Shown: positions 34,542 through 42,495, counted from the stretch's first letter. The stretch is 42,495 bases of DNA from an uncultured Collinsella sp. (GCA_934654625.1 CAKUGM010000009.1:1-42495); one strand, 5' to 3'. Numbers and translations: made by a program. Notes: generated by a model from the letters alone, not told the origin.

Positions 34542-37500
34542 CTACCGTGCGCTTCTTTTCATGCAAGAGGCTCCGAGGGAGACCGCAGCGATGCCAAGGT
34601 CGCCTATCGCTATCCACAGGAGTGATCCATCACCGGTGCCGGGTAGTCCGCTGCTATGACCTTTTGATTTTGTGCCGTTTGGTCGCTGAGGCGTTTTCTG
34701 GTCCGTGTCGCCGCTCGTACCAGGGACCGGCTCGGGATCGGGTTTGGGCTCGGGGACCGGCGTCGGCGCGGGCTCGGGATCGCGCCATTGCGCGTAGAGT
34801 GTGATCGAGGTGCCCTGCACGGAGCAGAGGTTTATGACCTGTTGTGCATCCTCATAGGTATCGCCCGATCCATCGCGTTGCGTGTTCCAACCGATAAATG
34901 TCGAATCTGCCAGTCCGTCGTTGTGGAAGACAAACGTGTTTTCGGGCAGGTAGAAGGCTTGCCCGTAGGTTGCCTCGATGGATTGCATGGCGGGTCCATC
35001 GGCAAGATTGCCATCGAAATGCACAAAATAGGAGATGGGTTCCCATTGGGCGAAGAGCGTCAAAGTGCCCTCGGTATCCATGAGATTTTTGACAGCAGCG
35101 GCGTCTGTAAAGGTGTCCCCGCTGCCGTCCGGCTTTGTATTCCAGCCGGCAAAGGTATAGCCTGTGCGCGCAAAATCACAGGTAAAGAGGTCTGTTTCGG
35201 TGTCGTAGGTGAGCGTCTGCTCGCCCATGGTGCCCGTGGCGTCGTCTGCATTGGGGTCAAAACGAACACAATAGTCGATGGGGCGCGAGGTGGCATACAT
35301 CGAGAGCGCCCTGTCTACAACGATCGTGGTCGGATTGGATACCTCGGACGAGCCCTCGGCAAAACGCGCGGTGCCGTCAGACGAGGTCCATTGATTGAAT
35401 GCGTAGCCGCGTGCAGTTCCGTGCGTCGTTAGGGACACGTGCGATCCCTCCAGGTACACCGTATCGGTACCCGCTGTGATGGACCAGCTCGGCTGTACAT
35501 CGACCCCTTCAAGCTTGCTATCGCAGCTGGTAGCAAGCGAGTAGAGGTTGAGGGACAAGACATCGGCGTCATCGCCTACTTCGACAGTCTTGCCCGTATC
35601 TTTGCCGTCGAGCATAAGCGCGTACGTGCCAGTGGGAAGCGCGCCTTCGCGCTTCAACGCATAGTATGTTGCTCCCGATGCGTCGGTCTTCTCCTCGAAG
35701 GGGGCAAAGACGGTCTCTCCGTCTACGAGCGTGAGCCTCGACGCAAAGCCTTTCGCGGCACTGTTGTCGATACTGACGGTGACGGTAACGTCATGCGCAC
35801 TGACGCTGTTGTCAATCCAGCGAGCCGTGAGAGTTAGGCCCATGGGCGAGCCGTTCGCGTCGAGGAGGATATTGCCGTCGACGTCTTTCGCACAGAGATT
35901 CGTGACCCACGCACCGTCAGAGATCGCGCCGCCCACAGATGCGGAGGGTGCCCAGCCGGTAAAGGTGTACCCCGGCTTGCTAAAGCGGTTGGCGGGAAGC
36001 TGACCTGCGACGTCGATGTCGAACAGTGCGTCATCCATATGGCCGGTAGCGCCCTCTCCGCCTTCGAAATGAATCGTATAGGGCTTGCGTGTCCACTGGG
36101 CGTAGAGCGTGACGGTTGCTCCATCGGTGTCGGAAAGATTGTTCGCGGCCTCTCCGGGGGCAAAGGCGGTGCCGCTTCCGTCGGCAGCGATGTTCCAGCT
36201 ACTGAGTGTGTAGCCGGGGATAAAGAGCGTGGAGCCCTCGCCGATCTTGTAGGTTTTGCCGTATTTGGCGACTATGTCATCGGGCACGGCGCCCGATGCT
36301 GTGGCGCTTGAGCTTGCAGGCGCGTTGGCGTCGAAATGGACTGTGTAGGAGACCGGACGCATCTGCGCATACAGCGTATACGAGCCGTAGGATCCCGAGC
36401 CATCGGTGCCGCCGCTGTAGATCCAGTTGCCCTGCGCGTCGGTTAAGCGAGTGTCGTTTACCGTGACGTTTGGGGAGAGCTTCCCGTTGGCATCCATCAC
36501 CTGCTCGCTGTAAGGGTTGGGTGAGGCCGTGTATCGCTCGATAACTTGCCCTGTTGCGATGGCAGGCTGGATCGCCTCAACGCCTTCTCTGAACAGGGCA
36601 AGGGCGTGTCCGTCTGTTCCTGTTCCATACGGGGAGAGGGTGAGCTTGCATGCCGGATACAGCGTTCCGGTCTTTCCGGACGCGGCGGAGCCCGTATAGG
36701 GAACGCTTTGCGACTGCACGCTTGCATCGACGCGTACAAGCGTTGTCTCCGCGGGCAGCCAGGGGCAAAAGAGCACGTCTTTCTTGCCGTTGCCAAACTC
36801 GTCATCAAGACTTATCGCGGTGACATCGTTCATGCCATAGTTGCTGCTCAGACCTTTGACGGCGGCCTGGGATTTGCCAAGGTCGAGCTGTTTGTTTTCC
36901 AGCGTGCCCATGGTTGCCGCTGTGGGTGAAACCTTATTGTGGGCAGCGTCGGTGGGGGTTACCTGGAATGTGCCCAAGTTGGTTACGGAACCGTCGGGAG
37001 CAAAGAGGATGGAACCTCCCGTGATGGTCGCCGCAAAGTATTTGTCTTTTTGGGTGTTGTATCCGTTGCCATTGGAGCCGAAGGCGCTCGCTTTGCTGCC
37101 CCCTTTGGCAATGATGGTTCCGCCGCTGATGTCGACCGCTACATGCGGATACGACCCGGGGCCGTTTGTGCCGCCTCCGCCGATGGCGTGGGCGTGGTCG
37201 CTGGCCGCGTAGGCGCGGACGATACCGCCCGTGATGGTGATGGTTTGGCGTCCGGTTGCCCTGCATTCATTGCCGATGGCGGCAGCGTGGGACGAGCTCG
37301 CTCCACCGCCAAAAGCAGTGACGTTTCCGCCGGATATGGTGATCGACTTGCACCAGTGTTCGTTGGCCGTTCCGCCGCCACTGCCGATGCCGCAGGCGTA
37401 TTCACCGGCGATTGCCTTGACGGTTCCGCCTTTGATCACAATGCTGTTGACCTTTGAGCGGAACGACCCGCCGATGCCTGCTCCAAACTTGCCACCTGTG

Positions 37501-38363
37501 GCATTGACGGTTCCGCCCTCGATTGTGATAGTGCCATGGGTGAGGCCCTGCTCGTCGCGACCGCATCCGATTCCGGCACCGCCATCGCCGCCCTTTGCCG
37601 TGACGTTGCCGCCCTTGATGGTGATGTTTCGCATGGTCCCGTGAAAGCCGCATCCGATTCCCGCGCCGCCCTCGCTGCCGTATGCTTCGATAGTTGCGGT
37701 GCCTTCAATCGTGATCCCGTCGACACTGCCGCCGGAACCGCCGCCGATGCCAGCGGCATCGGTTCCGCCTCGAGCGATTACTTTGCCGCTTTTGAAGACG
37801 ATGTTTCCGGTGACTCCATTGGAGACGAGCTTGTAGTTAGTGCCAATGCCGGCGGACATGCTGCCAGTAGCCGCTGTCGCGCTGATGGTTCCCGGGTGTT
37901 CGGAATCGGCCGTGGAGAACACGAGCTTTGTTTGCGTTCCCTCCTTTTGGATTGCGGGGCTCGTCAGATAACTCGACAGTTTTGCCTGGGCGTTCGCCTC
38001 GCTGATGATGTTGACGGTTCCGCCCGTGTTTTCAATCTTTATCGAAGGGCATGTCTTTCCCGTATTGGCCGAGATACCGGGATTGATGTTGAGGCCGTCG
38101 GCGAGATAGAGAGTGACGTTTCCTGTTTTGACGTGAACCCATGTTGTGCTGCTGGAGCCGCAAAGACGGTAGGATCCAGGCTTATCGATGGTGACGGTGG
38201 TGTTGGCGCCTTTGCCAGAGATGTCGATTGTGGTTATGACGTCATCGGCAAAAGCGGGCGTTGCGGCAAGGGCAAGCCCTAGGGCGCAGAACGCAGCGAG
38301 CGCGAGCATGCGCGAAAGATGGTTGCGCAGGGCGTGAAACATGCAGGATAGAGCGTCGGTCAT
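34542..38363 (-). CDS. LPGTG-anchored adhesin with beta-helix and InlB-type repeats
   Basis: A 1273-residue surface protein. A Sec signal peptide covers about 1-40 (ending ATPAFADD). Residues 40-450 contain many short glycine-rich repeats of the form ITIKGGNVTAKGG..GAGIGCG, as in right-handed beta-helix or Cthe_2159-like carbohydrate-binding proteins. At least four Listeria-Bacteroides (InlB B) type repeats follow, each ending in GYTF.GWN...G.....LYAQW-like sequence. A Pro/Glu/Lys linker leads to LPGTG (1240-1244), a membrane helix and a basic end. The ATG at 38363 has GAGGAGG seven bases upstream. Binding partner unknown; host glycan or mucin binding is a guess. Confidence 0.87.
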   Translation of the reverse strand: MTDALSCMFHALRNHLSRMLALAAFCALGLALAATPAFADDVITTIDISGKGANTTVTIDKPGSYRLCGSSSTTWVHVKTGNVTLYLADGLNINPGISANTGKTCPSIKIENTGGTVNIISEANAQAKLSSYLTSPAIQKEGTQTKLVFSTADSEHPGTISATAATGSMSAGIGTNYKLVSNGVTGNIVFKSGKVIARGGTDAAGIGGGSGGSVDGITIEGTATIEAYGSEGGAGIGCGFHGTMRNITIKGGNVTAKGGDGGAGIGCGRDEQGLTHGTITIEGGTVNATGGKFGAGIGGSFRSKVNSIVIKGGTVKAIAGEYACGIGSGGGTANEHWCKSITISGGNVTAFGGGASSSHAAAIGNECRATGRQTITITGGIVRAYAASDHAHAIGGGGTNGPGSYPHVAVDISGGTIIAKGGSKASAFGSNGNGYNTQKDKYFAATITGGSILFAPDGSVTNLGTFQVTPTDAAHNKVSPTAATMGTLENKQLDLGKSQAAVKGLSSNYGMNDVTAISLDDEFGNGKKDVLFCPWLPAETTLVRVDASVQSQSVPYTGSAASGKTGTLYPACKLTLSPYGTGTDGHALALFREGVEAIQPAIATGQVIERYTASPNPYSEQVMDANGKLSPNVTVNDTRLTDAQGNWIYSGGTDGSGSYGSYTLYAQMRPVSYTVHFDANAPASSSATASGAVPDDIVAKYGKTYKIGEGSTLFIPGYTLSSWNIAADGSGTAFAPGEAANNLSDTDGATVTLYAQWTRKPYTIHFEGGEGATGHMDDALFDIDVAGQLPANRFSKPGYTFTGWAPSASVGGAISDGAWVTNLCAKDVDGNILLDANGSPMGLTLTARWIDNSVSAHDVTVTVSIDNSAAKGFASRLTLVDGETVFAPFEEKTDASGATYYALKREGALPTGTYALMLDGKDTGKTVEVGDDADVLSLNLYSLATSCDSKLEGVDVQPSWSITAGTDTVYLEGSHVSLTTHGTARGYAFNQWTSSDGTARFAEGSSEVSNPTTIVVDRALSMYATSRPIDYCVRFDPNADDATGTMGEQTLTYDTETDLFTCDFARTGYTFAGWNTKPDGSGDTFTDAAAVKNLMDTEGTLTLFAQWEPISYFVHFDGNLADGPAMQSIEATYGQAFYLPENTFVFHNDGLADSTFIGWNTQRDGSGDTYEDAQQVINLCSVQGTSITLYAQWRDPEPAPTPVPEPKPDPEPVPGTSGDTDQKTPQRPNGTKSKGHSSGLPGTGDGSLLWIAIGDLGIAAVSLGASCMKRSAR

Positions 38364-38592
38364 GGCGTTGCCTCCTCGTGCGTTTATTGCCCCGATTCTA
38401 TCATGGGGCTTTTGAAGAGGTGGTTTTGAATGGGGGGCAAGAGGTGGACGGCGGTGTGAGCCGAGTTTTTGAGACATCTCATCGCGGCGCAAGCCTCAAG
38501 TGAAAACATGCTGTGCCCTGCCGGGTTCGAATCCCGGCGTAGGGATAGCAAAAAGCCCGCTACCGGGAGGGTAACGGGCTTCTCAATTCAAA
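38364..38592. other. Intergenic region with an orphan tRNA-like T-arm
   Basis: 38516-38544 folds as CCCT, CCGGG-TTCGAAT-CCCGG and AGGG; the inner 17 bases match a tRNA T-arm exactly in form. No D-arm, anticodon arm or CCA accompanies it, so it is at most a tRNA 3' remnant. The tRNA-Glu terminator follows at 38550. Confidence 0.5.
38550..38581 (-). terminator. Terminator of tRNA-Glu
   Basis: AAGCCCG and TACC (38553-38564) pair with GGTA and CGGGCTT (38570-38581); TTTTT follows on the minus strand. Confidence 0.8.
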
Positions 38593-38669
38593 TGGTGCCC
38601 CCAGCGGGATTCGAACCCGCGATATCCACCTTGAAAGGGTGGCGTCCTTGGCCGCTAGACGATGGGGAC
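38593..38669 (-). tRNA. tRNA-Glu (anticodon UUC)
   Basis: The acceptor arms GTCCCCA and TGGGGGC pair, the discriminator is A, and CCA is encoded. The anticodon stem CCACC/GGTGG closes the loop CTTTCAA, giving anticodon TTC. The T-arm is CGGG-TTCGAAT-CCCG-like. A -10-like TATACT lies about ten bases upstream on the minus strand. Confidence 0.95.
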
Positions 38670-38679
38670 AGCGCAGTTG

Positions 38680-38685
38680 AGTATA
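38680..38685 (-). promoter_or_regulatory. -10 element of tRNA-Glu
   Basis: TATACT on the minus strand, ten bases from the tRNA 5' end. The -35 region is poorly conserved (GTTTTC at 17 bases). Confidence 0.5.
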
Positions 38686-38719
38686 CCAGATATCCCGCAT
38701 GCGAAAACCCTATCTTTCA

Positions 38720-38748
38720 TGTTAATTCTCAATGTTAATCAGTTAACT
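38720..38748 (+). promoter_or_regulatory. Possible BirA operator of bioY
   Basis: TGTTAAT (38720-38726) and GTTAACT (38742-38748), separated by 15 bases, resemble the BirA site of Firmicutes (TTGTTAAC...GTTAACAA, about 16 bases apart). The position, 75 to 105 bases before bioY, fits biotin repression. The inner GTTAA-TCAG-TTAAC is an alternative palindrome. Confidence 0.45.
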
Positions 38749-38823
38749 TCTGGGAGAGGGGGCGCACAGCACATATACTGTCTTCTTGCTTGTTCGTTCG
38801 ACTGCTCAGATCAAGGAGCTCAG

Positions 38824-39366
38824 ATGAAAACTCAGCAGATTGCCCGCGCCGGACTTTGCGTGGCGCTCTTGGCCGTTTCCGCGTGGGTGAGTGTTCCCCT
38901 CGGCCCCATTCCCTTTACGCTGCAGACCATGGCTTTAGCTCTCATCCCTGCTGTTCTCGATAGACCCACGGCGATTCTTGCGGTTGCACTATACCTGCTT
39001 TTGGGCGCTATCGGCCTGCCGGTGTTTTCTGGCTTCTCGGGCGGCGTGATGCGCCTTGTTGGCCCGACCGGCGGCTTTTTGTGGGGCTTCCTTGTAGGCA
39101 TAATCGTCGCCACGACGCTGGTGCGCCTACTGCCCCAGACCGTGCCTCTCTTCACGCGCGTGCTTGCGGGCGATATCGCCTTGCTCGTCATCTCGTATGC
39201 GTGCGGAACGGCTCAACTCATGATCGTCGGCTCGATGGGTGTGGCGCCGGCCCTGGCTGCCGCTGTTTTGCCGTTTATCTTGCCCGATGCTGCGAAGCTC
39301 GCCATTGGCGCTGGTGCGGGATGCGCCGTGGACAAGGCCCTTTCTTCGACGCTTGGCCGCGCATAG
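38824..39366 (+). CDS. bioY: Biotin ECF transporter substrate-binding component BioY
   Basis: A 180-residue membrane protein that binds biotin as the S-component of an energy-coupling-factor transporter. Five to six hydrophobic helices and the family signatures VPLGPIPFTLQTMAL, GLPVFSGFSGGVMRLVGPTGGFLWGF and the late FILPDAAKLAIGA are present. Length is normal. The ATG at 38824 has AAGGAG upstream; a longer frame runs through the promoter and the tRNA. No ECF ATPase or T-component is adjacent, so it probably shares a common module. Confidence 0.95.
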   Translation: MKTQQIARAGLCVALLAVSAWVSVPLGPIPFTLQTMALALIPAVLDRPTAILAVALYLLLGAIGLPVFSGFSGGVMRLVGPTGGFLWGFLVGIIVATTLVRLLPQTVPLFTRVLAGDIALLVISYACGTAQLMIVGSMGVAPALAAAVLPFILPDAAKLAIGAGAGCAVDKALSSTLGRA

Positions 39367-39386
39367 TCGCAAAGATATAGAGCGTG

Positions 39387-39439
39387 AAAATAGCCCCGGC
39401 AGGATGCGGCATGCATGCCGTTTCTGCCGGGGCTATTGT
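39387..39439. terminator. Bidirectional terminator between bioY and the leftward gene pair
   Basis: A 14-bp stem (39389-39402 with 39424-39437) encloses a second palindrome CGGCATGCATGCCG. A residues precede and T residues follow, so it could serve both converging transcripts. Confidence 0.75.
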
Positions 39440-39477
39440 GTTACAGGGGGGGCGAGATAGTCGCGATGATGCAGTCC

Positions 39478-40497
39478 CTAGAATCCCTGTCGACGAGCAA
39501 ACTCTTCGGAAAAATCTTCCATGCCGTCGATCGACTGGATCCAGGCGGGAAAATCGGGAGTGTCCACGATGATGCTGTCTGCTTCCCATACTGCCTGGTG
39601 CGTGAGGTTCCAGGGTTCTTGCGACTCCGGCCTCGTGGGCAGATACGGCGTGAGATAGGTGGGATTGAGCAAAAAGAATGCTCCGCCGTCGCAACGCTGC
39701 GCAAAATCGCGTGCGGCGCGACGAGCGTTTTTGCGTCGTCCGAGCTTATAGAGCAGCAGCGTACGGCCCAACAGGTACCAAGGGGACGATTCAAGCTCTT
39801 CGCCGCCTTCATGAACGGTAGCAAAAAAGCCATCTTCATCTTCAAGGCGGGCTTGCGCCAGCAAAATGGTGCCGACGGCGCGGTTGTCGTAGCCGCGAGC
39901 GCGCATCACGCGCTTGGCATACGTGATGGCGGCGTGGTAGCGGGCACTCGCCAAACAACCGGTCGAGAGCGCTTCGAGCGAATGGAGCCAGCCGATCATC
40001 ATCGGACACGAAAGCGTGCGACGAGCTATCTCGTCTTCGGAAAGCGCCTCGTTCCAATAATGCGGAGCCTCTGTGTCGAAGTCGGCAACGGTGGCACCCA
40101 GATATTCACGCGCCTGTTTTTCGAGCTGCATGATGTCGCCCAGGCAGTTATCGAGGGGAACATCGGCCAGGAGGATATTCAGCAATTGAGCGTCGATGCA
40201 GCTGCGGTCGGTTTCGATGATCTTGAAGAGCGAGAGGCGAATATCGTTAAAGAGCGCCTCGCGTTTCTTGTCGAATTCCTCGTCGGGAAGCTCTTCCAGA
40301 TGCTCGATGCCATAGATAAGCTGCTCGCGGACGCGCGCGTACGAGACCAGAGCCTGGGCCTGCACAGAGGTGGCGTATGAGTCGGGATCTTGCTCGATGC
40401 GCTCACGCAGCAGATCTTCTGCTGCTGGGGTAAGGCCGGGATGCTCCTGCTCGTACTCATACTGCAGAAAAGCCGGAATATACTTGCGCGGATCCAT
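39478..40497 (-). CDS. TPR-like protein of unknown function (second of pair)
   Basis: A 339-residue cytosolic protein, mostly helical and acidic, without signal peptide or membrane helices. Segments such as ARYHAAITYAKRVMRARGYDNRAVGTILLAQARLEDEDGFF (described, not a motif) and SSPWYLLGRTLLLYKLGRRKNA look like tetratricopeptide-type helix pairs. No catalytic motif was seen. Its ATG overlaps the upstream stop as TAATG, so it is coupled to the preceding gene. Both start with a DP-aromatic region and may be related; a shared complex is likely but unproven. Confidence 0.65.
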   Translation of the reverse strand: MDPRKYIPAFLQYEYEQEHPGLTPAAEDLLRERIEQDPDSYATSVQAQALVSYARVREQLIYGIEHLEELPDEEFDKKREALFNDIRLSLFKIIETDRSCIDAQLLNILLADVPLDNCLGDIMQLEKQAREYLGATVADFDTEAPHYWNEALSEDEIARRTLSCPMMIGWLHSLEALSTGCLASARYHAAITYAKRVMRARGYDNRAVGTILLAQARLEDEDGFFATVHEGGEELESSPWYLLGRTLLLYKLGRRKNARRAARDFAQRCDGGAFFLLNPTYLTPYLPTRPESQEPWNLTHQAVWEADSIIVDTPDFPAWIQSIDGMEDFSEEFARRQGF

Positions 40498-41579
40498 TAG
40501 TTGTTACCCCGCTTTCGCGCGGCGTTGGCCATCGCGGAGAGCTGTGCGGCGTCTTCGTCGAGTGACGACTGCACGAGTTCGTGATTGGCAAGCCATACGG
40601 CAAATCCGGCGTTCTCGGGGGCTCCAAGGCCTTCTTGGAGCAGGGGAGTCGCCTCGCTGATGGCGAGAATAAGCTCGTCCTCGCTGCCGGGCACCACGTT
40701 CACGCGCGCGTAGAGGCCGTCGGGAAACTCCGCCTGATAGAACAGGGGCTGCGATGCGTGGGGATAGCTGCGCAGAAGGAGGCGGAGCACGTGGCTTGCC
40801 CCTTCGAAGTCGAAGGATCGGTATAAGACGTTGATCTGTGCCAGCAGACTCCAGGCGTCCTGACGCGGCTCGGACCGGTCCGAGCGACGCGGCTGGATGG
40901 GGGAGGCCGCAAATGCGCGAGGATGCTCGGCCTTAAAGCGCTTGAGGTCGGCGATGTCGCATTCAAGTTTGGCGAGGGCGAGCATCGCGGTATAGCGAAC
41001 ATCGCCAGGGTCGTCGGGAGCGACTTCCAGCAGGTCGAGTGCGGTATTGAGTGAAAGTTTGTATTGGCCCGCTATGAGGGCACGGGAAGAAAGCGCGGCG
41101 AGCCAGCGAAGATAGGGCCGCTTGCCCAGGTCTTGAGCGAATTCCTCGTCATAGGGGTTGTCCACAGATTTGACGAGTTCCTCGACATCATGCTCGACGG
41201 CGGCGCGGTTGTCCAAAAGGTAGGAGACGTACTCGTCGTTCGAACTTGCGCAGATGGCCGTGAGCATGCGACGCGCGTCCCAGTTCTTAGGGTCGAGTTC
41301 CACTGCTTCGCGCAAGATGGCCTCGGCGCGGTCGTCCTCTTTATTGATCTGGTCTTCATCGGTGAGAAACGGCACGCGGTAATCGGCGAGTTCCGCCGCC
41401 TTTGCCACCAGGTGGAAGGAACGGTCTCGGTCGGTTTTGACCAGCGCGTCCGGGTCCCGCTGATATTGGGTCATGCCGCGCTCGATAGCTGCGGCGTTAT
41501 CGAGTGGATAGATATGCTCGCGACGTAAAAGTTCCAGGATGAGACGCAGGCAGTCTTCCTGAATTGGATCGAATGCCAT
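40497..41579 (-). CDS. TPR-like protein of unknown function (first of pair)
   Basis: A 360-residue cytosolic helical protein. Likely TPR units include DRAEAILREAVELDPKNWDAR, with the classic DPKNxxA ending, and GQYKLSLNTALDLLEVAPDD. N-terminal IQEDCLRLILELLRREHIYPL may be a separate helical cap. No enzyme motif was recognised. The ATG at 41579 has GGAGAGGAG upstream. The gene overlaps the following one by one base. A tandem 13-base repeat lies in its promoter region. Confidence 0.65.
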   Translation of the reverse strand: MAFDPIQEDCLRLILELLRREHIYPLDNAAAIERGMTQYQRDPDALVKTDRDRSFHLVAKAAELADYRVPFLTDEDQINKEDDRAEAILREAVELDPKNWDARRMLTAICASSNDEYVSYLLDNRAAVEHDVEELVKSVDNPYDEEFAQDLGKRPYLRWLAALSSRALIAGQYKLSLNTALDLLEVAPDDPGDVRYTAMLALAKLECDIADLKRFKAEHPRAFAASPIQPRRSDRSEPRQDAWSLLAQINVLYRSFDFEGASHVLRLLLRSYPHASQPLFYQAEFPDGLYARVNVVPGSEDELILAISEATPLLQEGLGAPENAGFAVWLANHELVQSSLDEDAAQLSAMANAARKRGNN

Positions 41580-41598
41580 GGGCCTCTCCTCTCCGTGT

Positions 41599-41630
41599 GT
41601 AATAGTCAAAAGTAATAGTCAAAAGTATAG
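41599..41630. repeat. Tandem 13-base repeat
   Basis: GTAATAGTCAAAA occurs twice back to back (41599-41611, 41612-41624), followed by a partial third unit GTATAG. It lies immediately upstream of the leftward TPR-like gene. On the minus strand it reads TTGACTATTAC twice, promoter-like but with wrong spacing. Confidence 0.7.
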
Positions 41631-41772
41631 TGCAGCCAAGTCACTGTGCCAAAGTGCTATGTACCCAAGATGGAGATGTGCAACACACCGAGAAAAACTT
41701 ACGTTTACGGAAAAACGAAAGGCGAAAAGGGGAAGAAATCCTACAATCGCATGGATACGCGAAACGGCGACT

Positions 41773-41794
41773 GTTTCGAATGTTCTTTCGAAAC
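41773..41794. promoter_or_regulatory. Operator-like inverted repeat GTTTCGAA-N6-TTCGAAAC
   Basis: A perfect 8-6-8 inverted repeat about 170 bases before the alcohol dehydrogenase start. Regulator unknown. It does not fit the Gram-positive LexA box. Confidence 0.5.
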
Positions 41795-41963
41795 CTTAAC
41801 CGCAAACGGAATCAATCATGAGAGGGAGTAATAACCTTTCATGGTAAAGCGTTTGAGCGCACCATCGCCTGATGCGCTCGCCTAGGTTTTGGTCCTTGCG
41901 GAGCTAAATAGGTGCTCCGTATTAATGCAAGCCAAGAGGGGCTTGTCGATTTGGAGGCAAGGT

Positions 41964-42495
41964 ATGGGACGTTTCACTAACCCGCGCGATCTGTATTTCG
42001 GTGAGGGCGCTCGCCACGAGGTCAAGAACCTCAAGGGCAAGAAGGCCATCATCGTTTCCGGTGGCAGCTCTATGCGCCGTGGTGGCTTCCTGCAGGACGT
42101 CGAGGCCGACCTCAAAGAGGCCGGTATGGAGGTCCAGCTCTTCGAGGGCGTCGAGTCCGATCCTTCCATTGAGACCGTCATGAAGGGCGCAGCCGCTATG
42201 CGCGACTTCGAGCCCGACTGGATCGTCGCTATCGGCGGCGGCTCCCCGATCGACGCTGCTAAGGCTATGTGGGTCTTCTACGAGTATCCCGAGGAGTCCT
42301 TCGAGAACATCATCCAGCCGTTCAGCTTCCCCGAGCTTCGCCAGAAGGCTCACTTCTGCGCCATCTCCTCTACCTCCGGTACCGCTACCGAGGTTACTGC
42401 CTTCTCCGTCATCACCGATTACGCCAAGGGCATCAAGTACCCGCTGGCCGACTTCAACATCACCCCTGATGTCGCCATCGTCGACCCCGAGCTCA
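41964..42495 (+). CDS. Iron-type alcohol dehydrogenase, 5' part
   Basis: The first 177 residues of an iron-containing (group III) NAD(P)-dependent alcohol dehydrogenase; the gene runs off the window, and the family is about 380-400 residues. The N-terminal Rossmann-like part shows KKAIIVSGGSSM, the conserved WIVAIGGGSPIDAAKAMW, and AISSTSGTATEVTAFSVITD, followed by the start of the iron-ligand region (IVDPEL). The metal-binding histidines lie outside. ATG at 41964 has GGAGG eight bases upstream. Likely role is fermentative reduction of an aldehyde or butanal-type substrate, inferred from the family only. Confidence 0.92.
   Translation, partial: MGRFTNPRDLYFGEGARHEVKNLKGKKAIIVSGGSSMRRGGFLQDVEADLKEAGMEVQLFEGVESDPSIETVMKGAAAMRDFEPDWIVAIGGGSPIDAAKAMWVFYEYPEESFENIIQPFSFPELRQKAHFCAISSTSGTATEVTAFSVITDYAKGIKYPLADFNITPDVAIVDPEL

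Larger units (their letters stand above)
41580..41963. other. Divergent intergenic region before the alcohol dehydrogenase
   Basis: 384 bases without a gene of normal size. Contents: tandem 13-base repeat (41599-41624), inverted repeat 41773-41794, a hairpin 41855-41879 followed by TTTT, and a second hairpin CGGAGC/GCTCCG (41899-41919). A 14-codon open frame at 41841-41885 could be a leader peptide, but its ribosome site is too distant. Confidence 0.5.

Noticed and set aside
38516..38544. Complete second tRNA gene
   Set aside because: Only a T-arm-like hairpin is present; no acceptor 5' strand, D-arm, anticodon arm or CCA.
41773..41794. LexA box
   Set aside because: The Gram-positive LexA consensus has CGAAC/GTTCG half sites four bases apart. 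Here the half sites and spacing differ.

Overview
This is a GC-rich chromosomal window, probably from a gut Coriobacteriia, most likely Collinsella or a close relative. That assignment is an inference from gene content: a LuxR-type regulator fused to a polytopic membrane domain, a type III glutamine synthetase, several LPXTG surface proteins with Tat or Sec signals, and a strong preference for GC-ending codons. No 16S rRNA gene is present to confirm it. The window opens inside the tmRNA gene ssrA and closes inside an iron-type alcohol dehydrogenase.

Layout. 1-719: 3' part of ssrA, its terminator, and a short repeat-rich relic that carries decayed copies of the ssrA 3' end. 720-3679 (-): polar amino-acid ABC transporter (binding lipoprotein, permease, ATPase). 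4286-7594 (-): a Tat-exported, LPKTG-bearing metallophosphoesterase with two LamG-like domains. 8050-13047 (+): a 1665-residue vWA adhesin with six pilin isopeptide-linker modules and LPQTG. 13140-14624 (-): membrane-LuxR regulator. 14827-15668 (+): rplM-rpsI. 15871-17206 (+): glucose-type EIIA and nagB, linking PTS sugar uptake to amino-sugar catabolism. 17703-20708 (+): a large ATPase/BTAD transcriptional regulator. 20784-23854: yhbY, two orphan envelope proteins and a UPF0210 protein. 23995-28262 (-): a one-carbon/methionine operon, metF, a separate MetH activation-domain protein, and a MetH lacking that domain. 28647-30734 (+): type III glutamine synthetase, divergent from metF.

The most unusual part lies just after glnA. 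The last 75 bases of glnA plus its terminator (30660-30798) recur as a 139-base direct copy at 34332-34470, with four differences. The two differences inside the coding part are both synonymous. The roughly 3.5 kb between the copies is an accessory island. It holds a tightly coupled set reading leftwards: a 57-residue ferredoxin-like peptide, a zinc-type macrodomain ADP-ribosyl hydrolase, and a class M sirtuin (SirTM) whose usual catalytic histidine is glutamine. Upstream of that set are a tandem SnoaL-like protein and a divergent HxlR-family regulator with two palindromic operator candidates. This looks like a redox-inducible reversible protein ADP-ribosylation module. It differs from the published SirTM operons in having no GcvH-like carrier or lipoate ligase in the island and in adding an Fe-S peptide.

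Right of the island: a 1273-residue LPGTG adhesin (-), tRNA-Glu (-), the biotin transporter subunit bioY (+), two overlapping genes for TPR-like proteins of unknown function (-), and the partial alcohol dehydrogenase (+). No CRISPR array, integrase or intact insertion sequence was seen.
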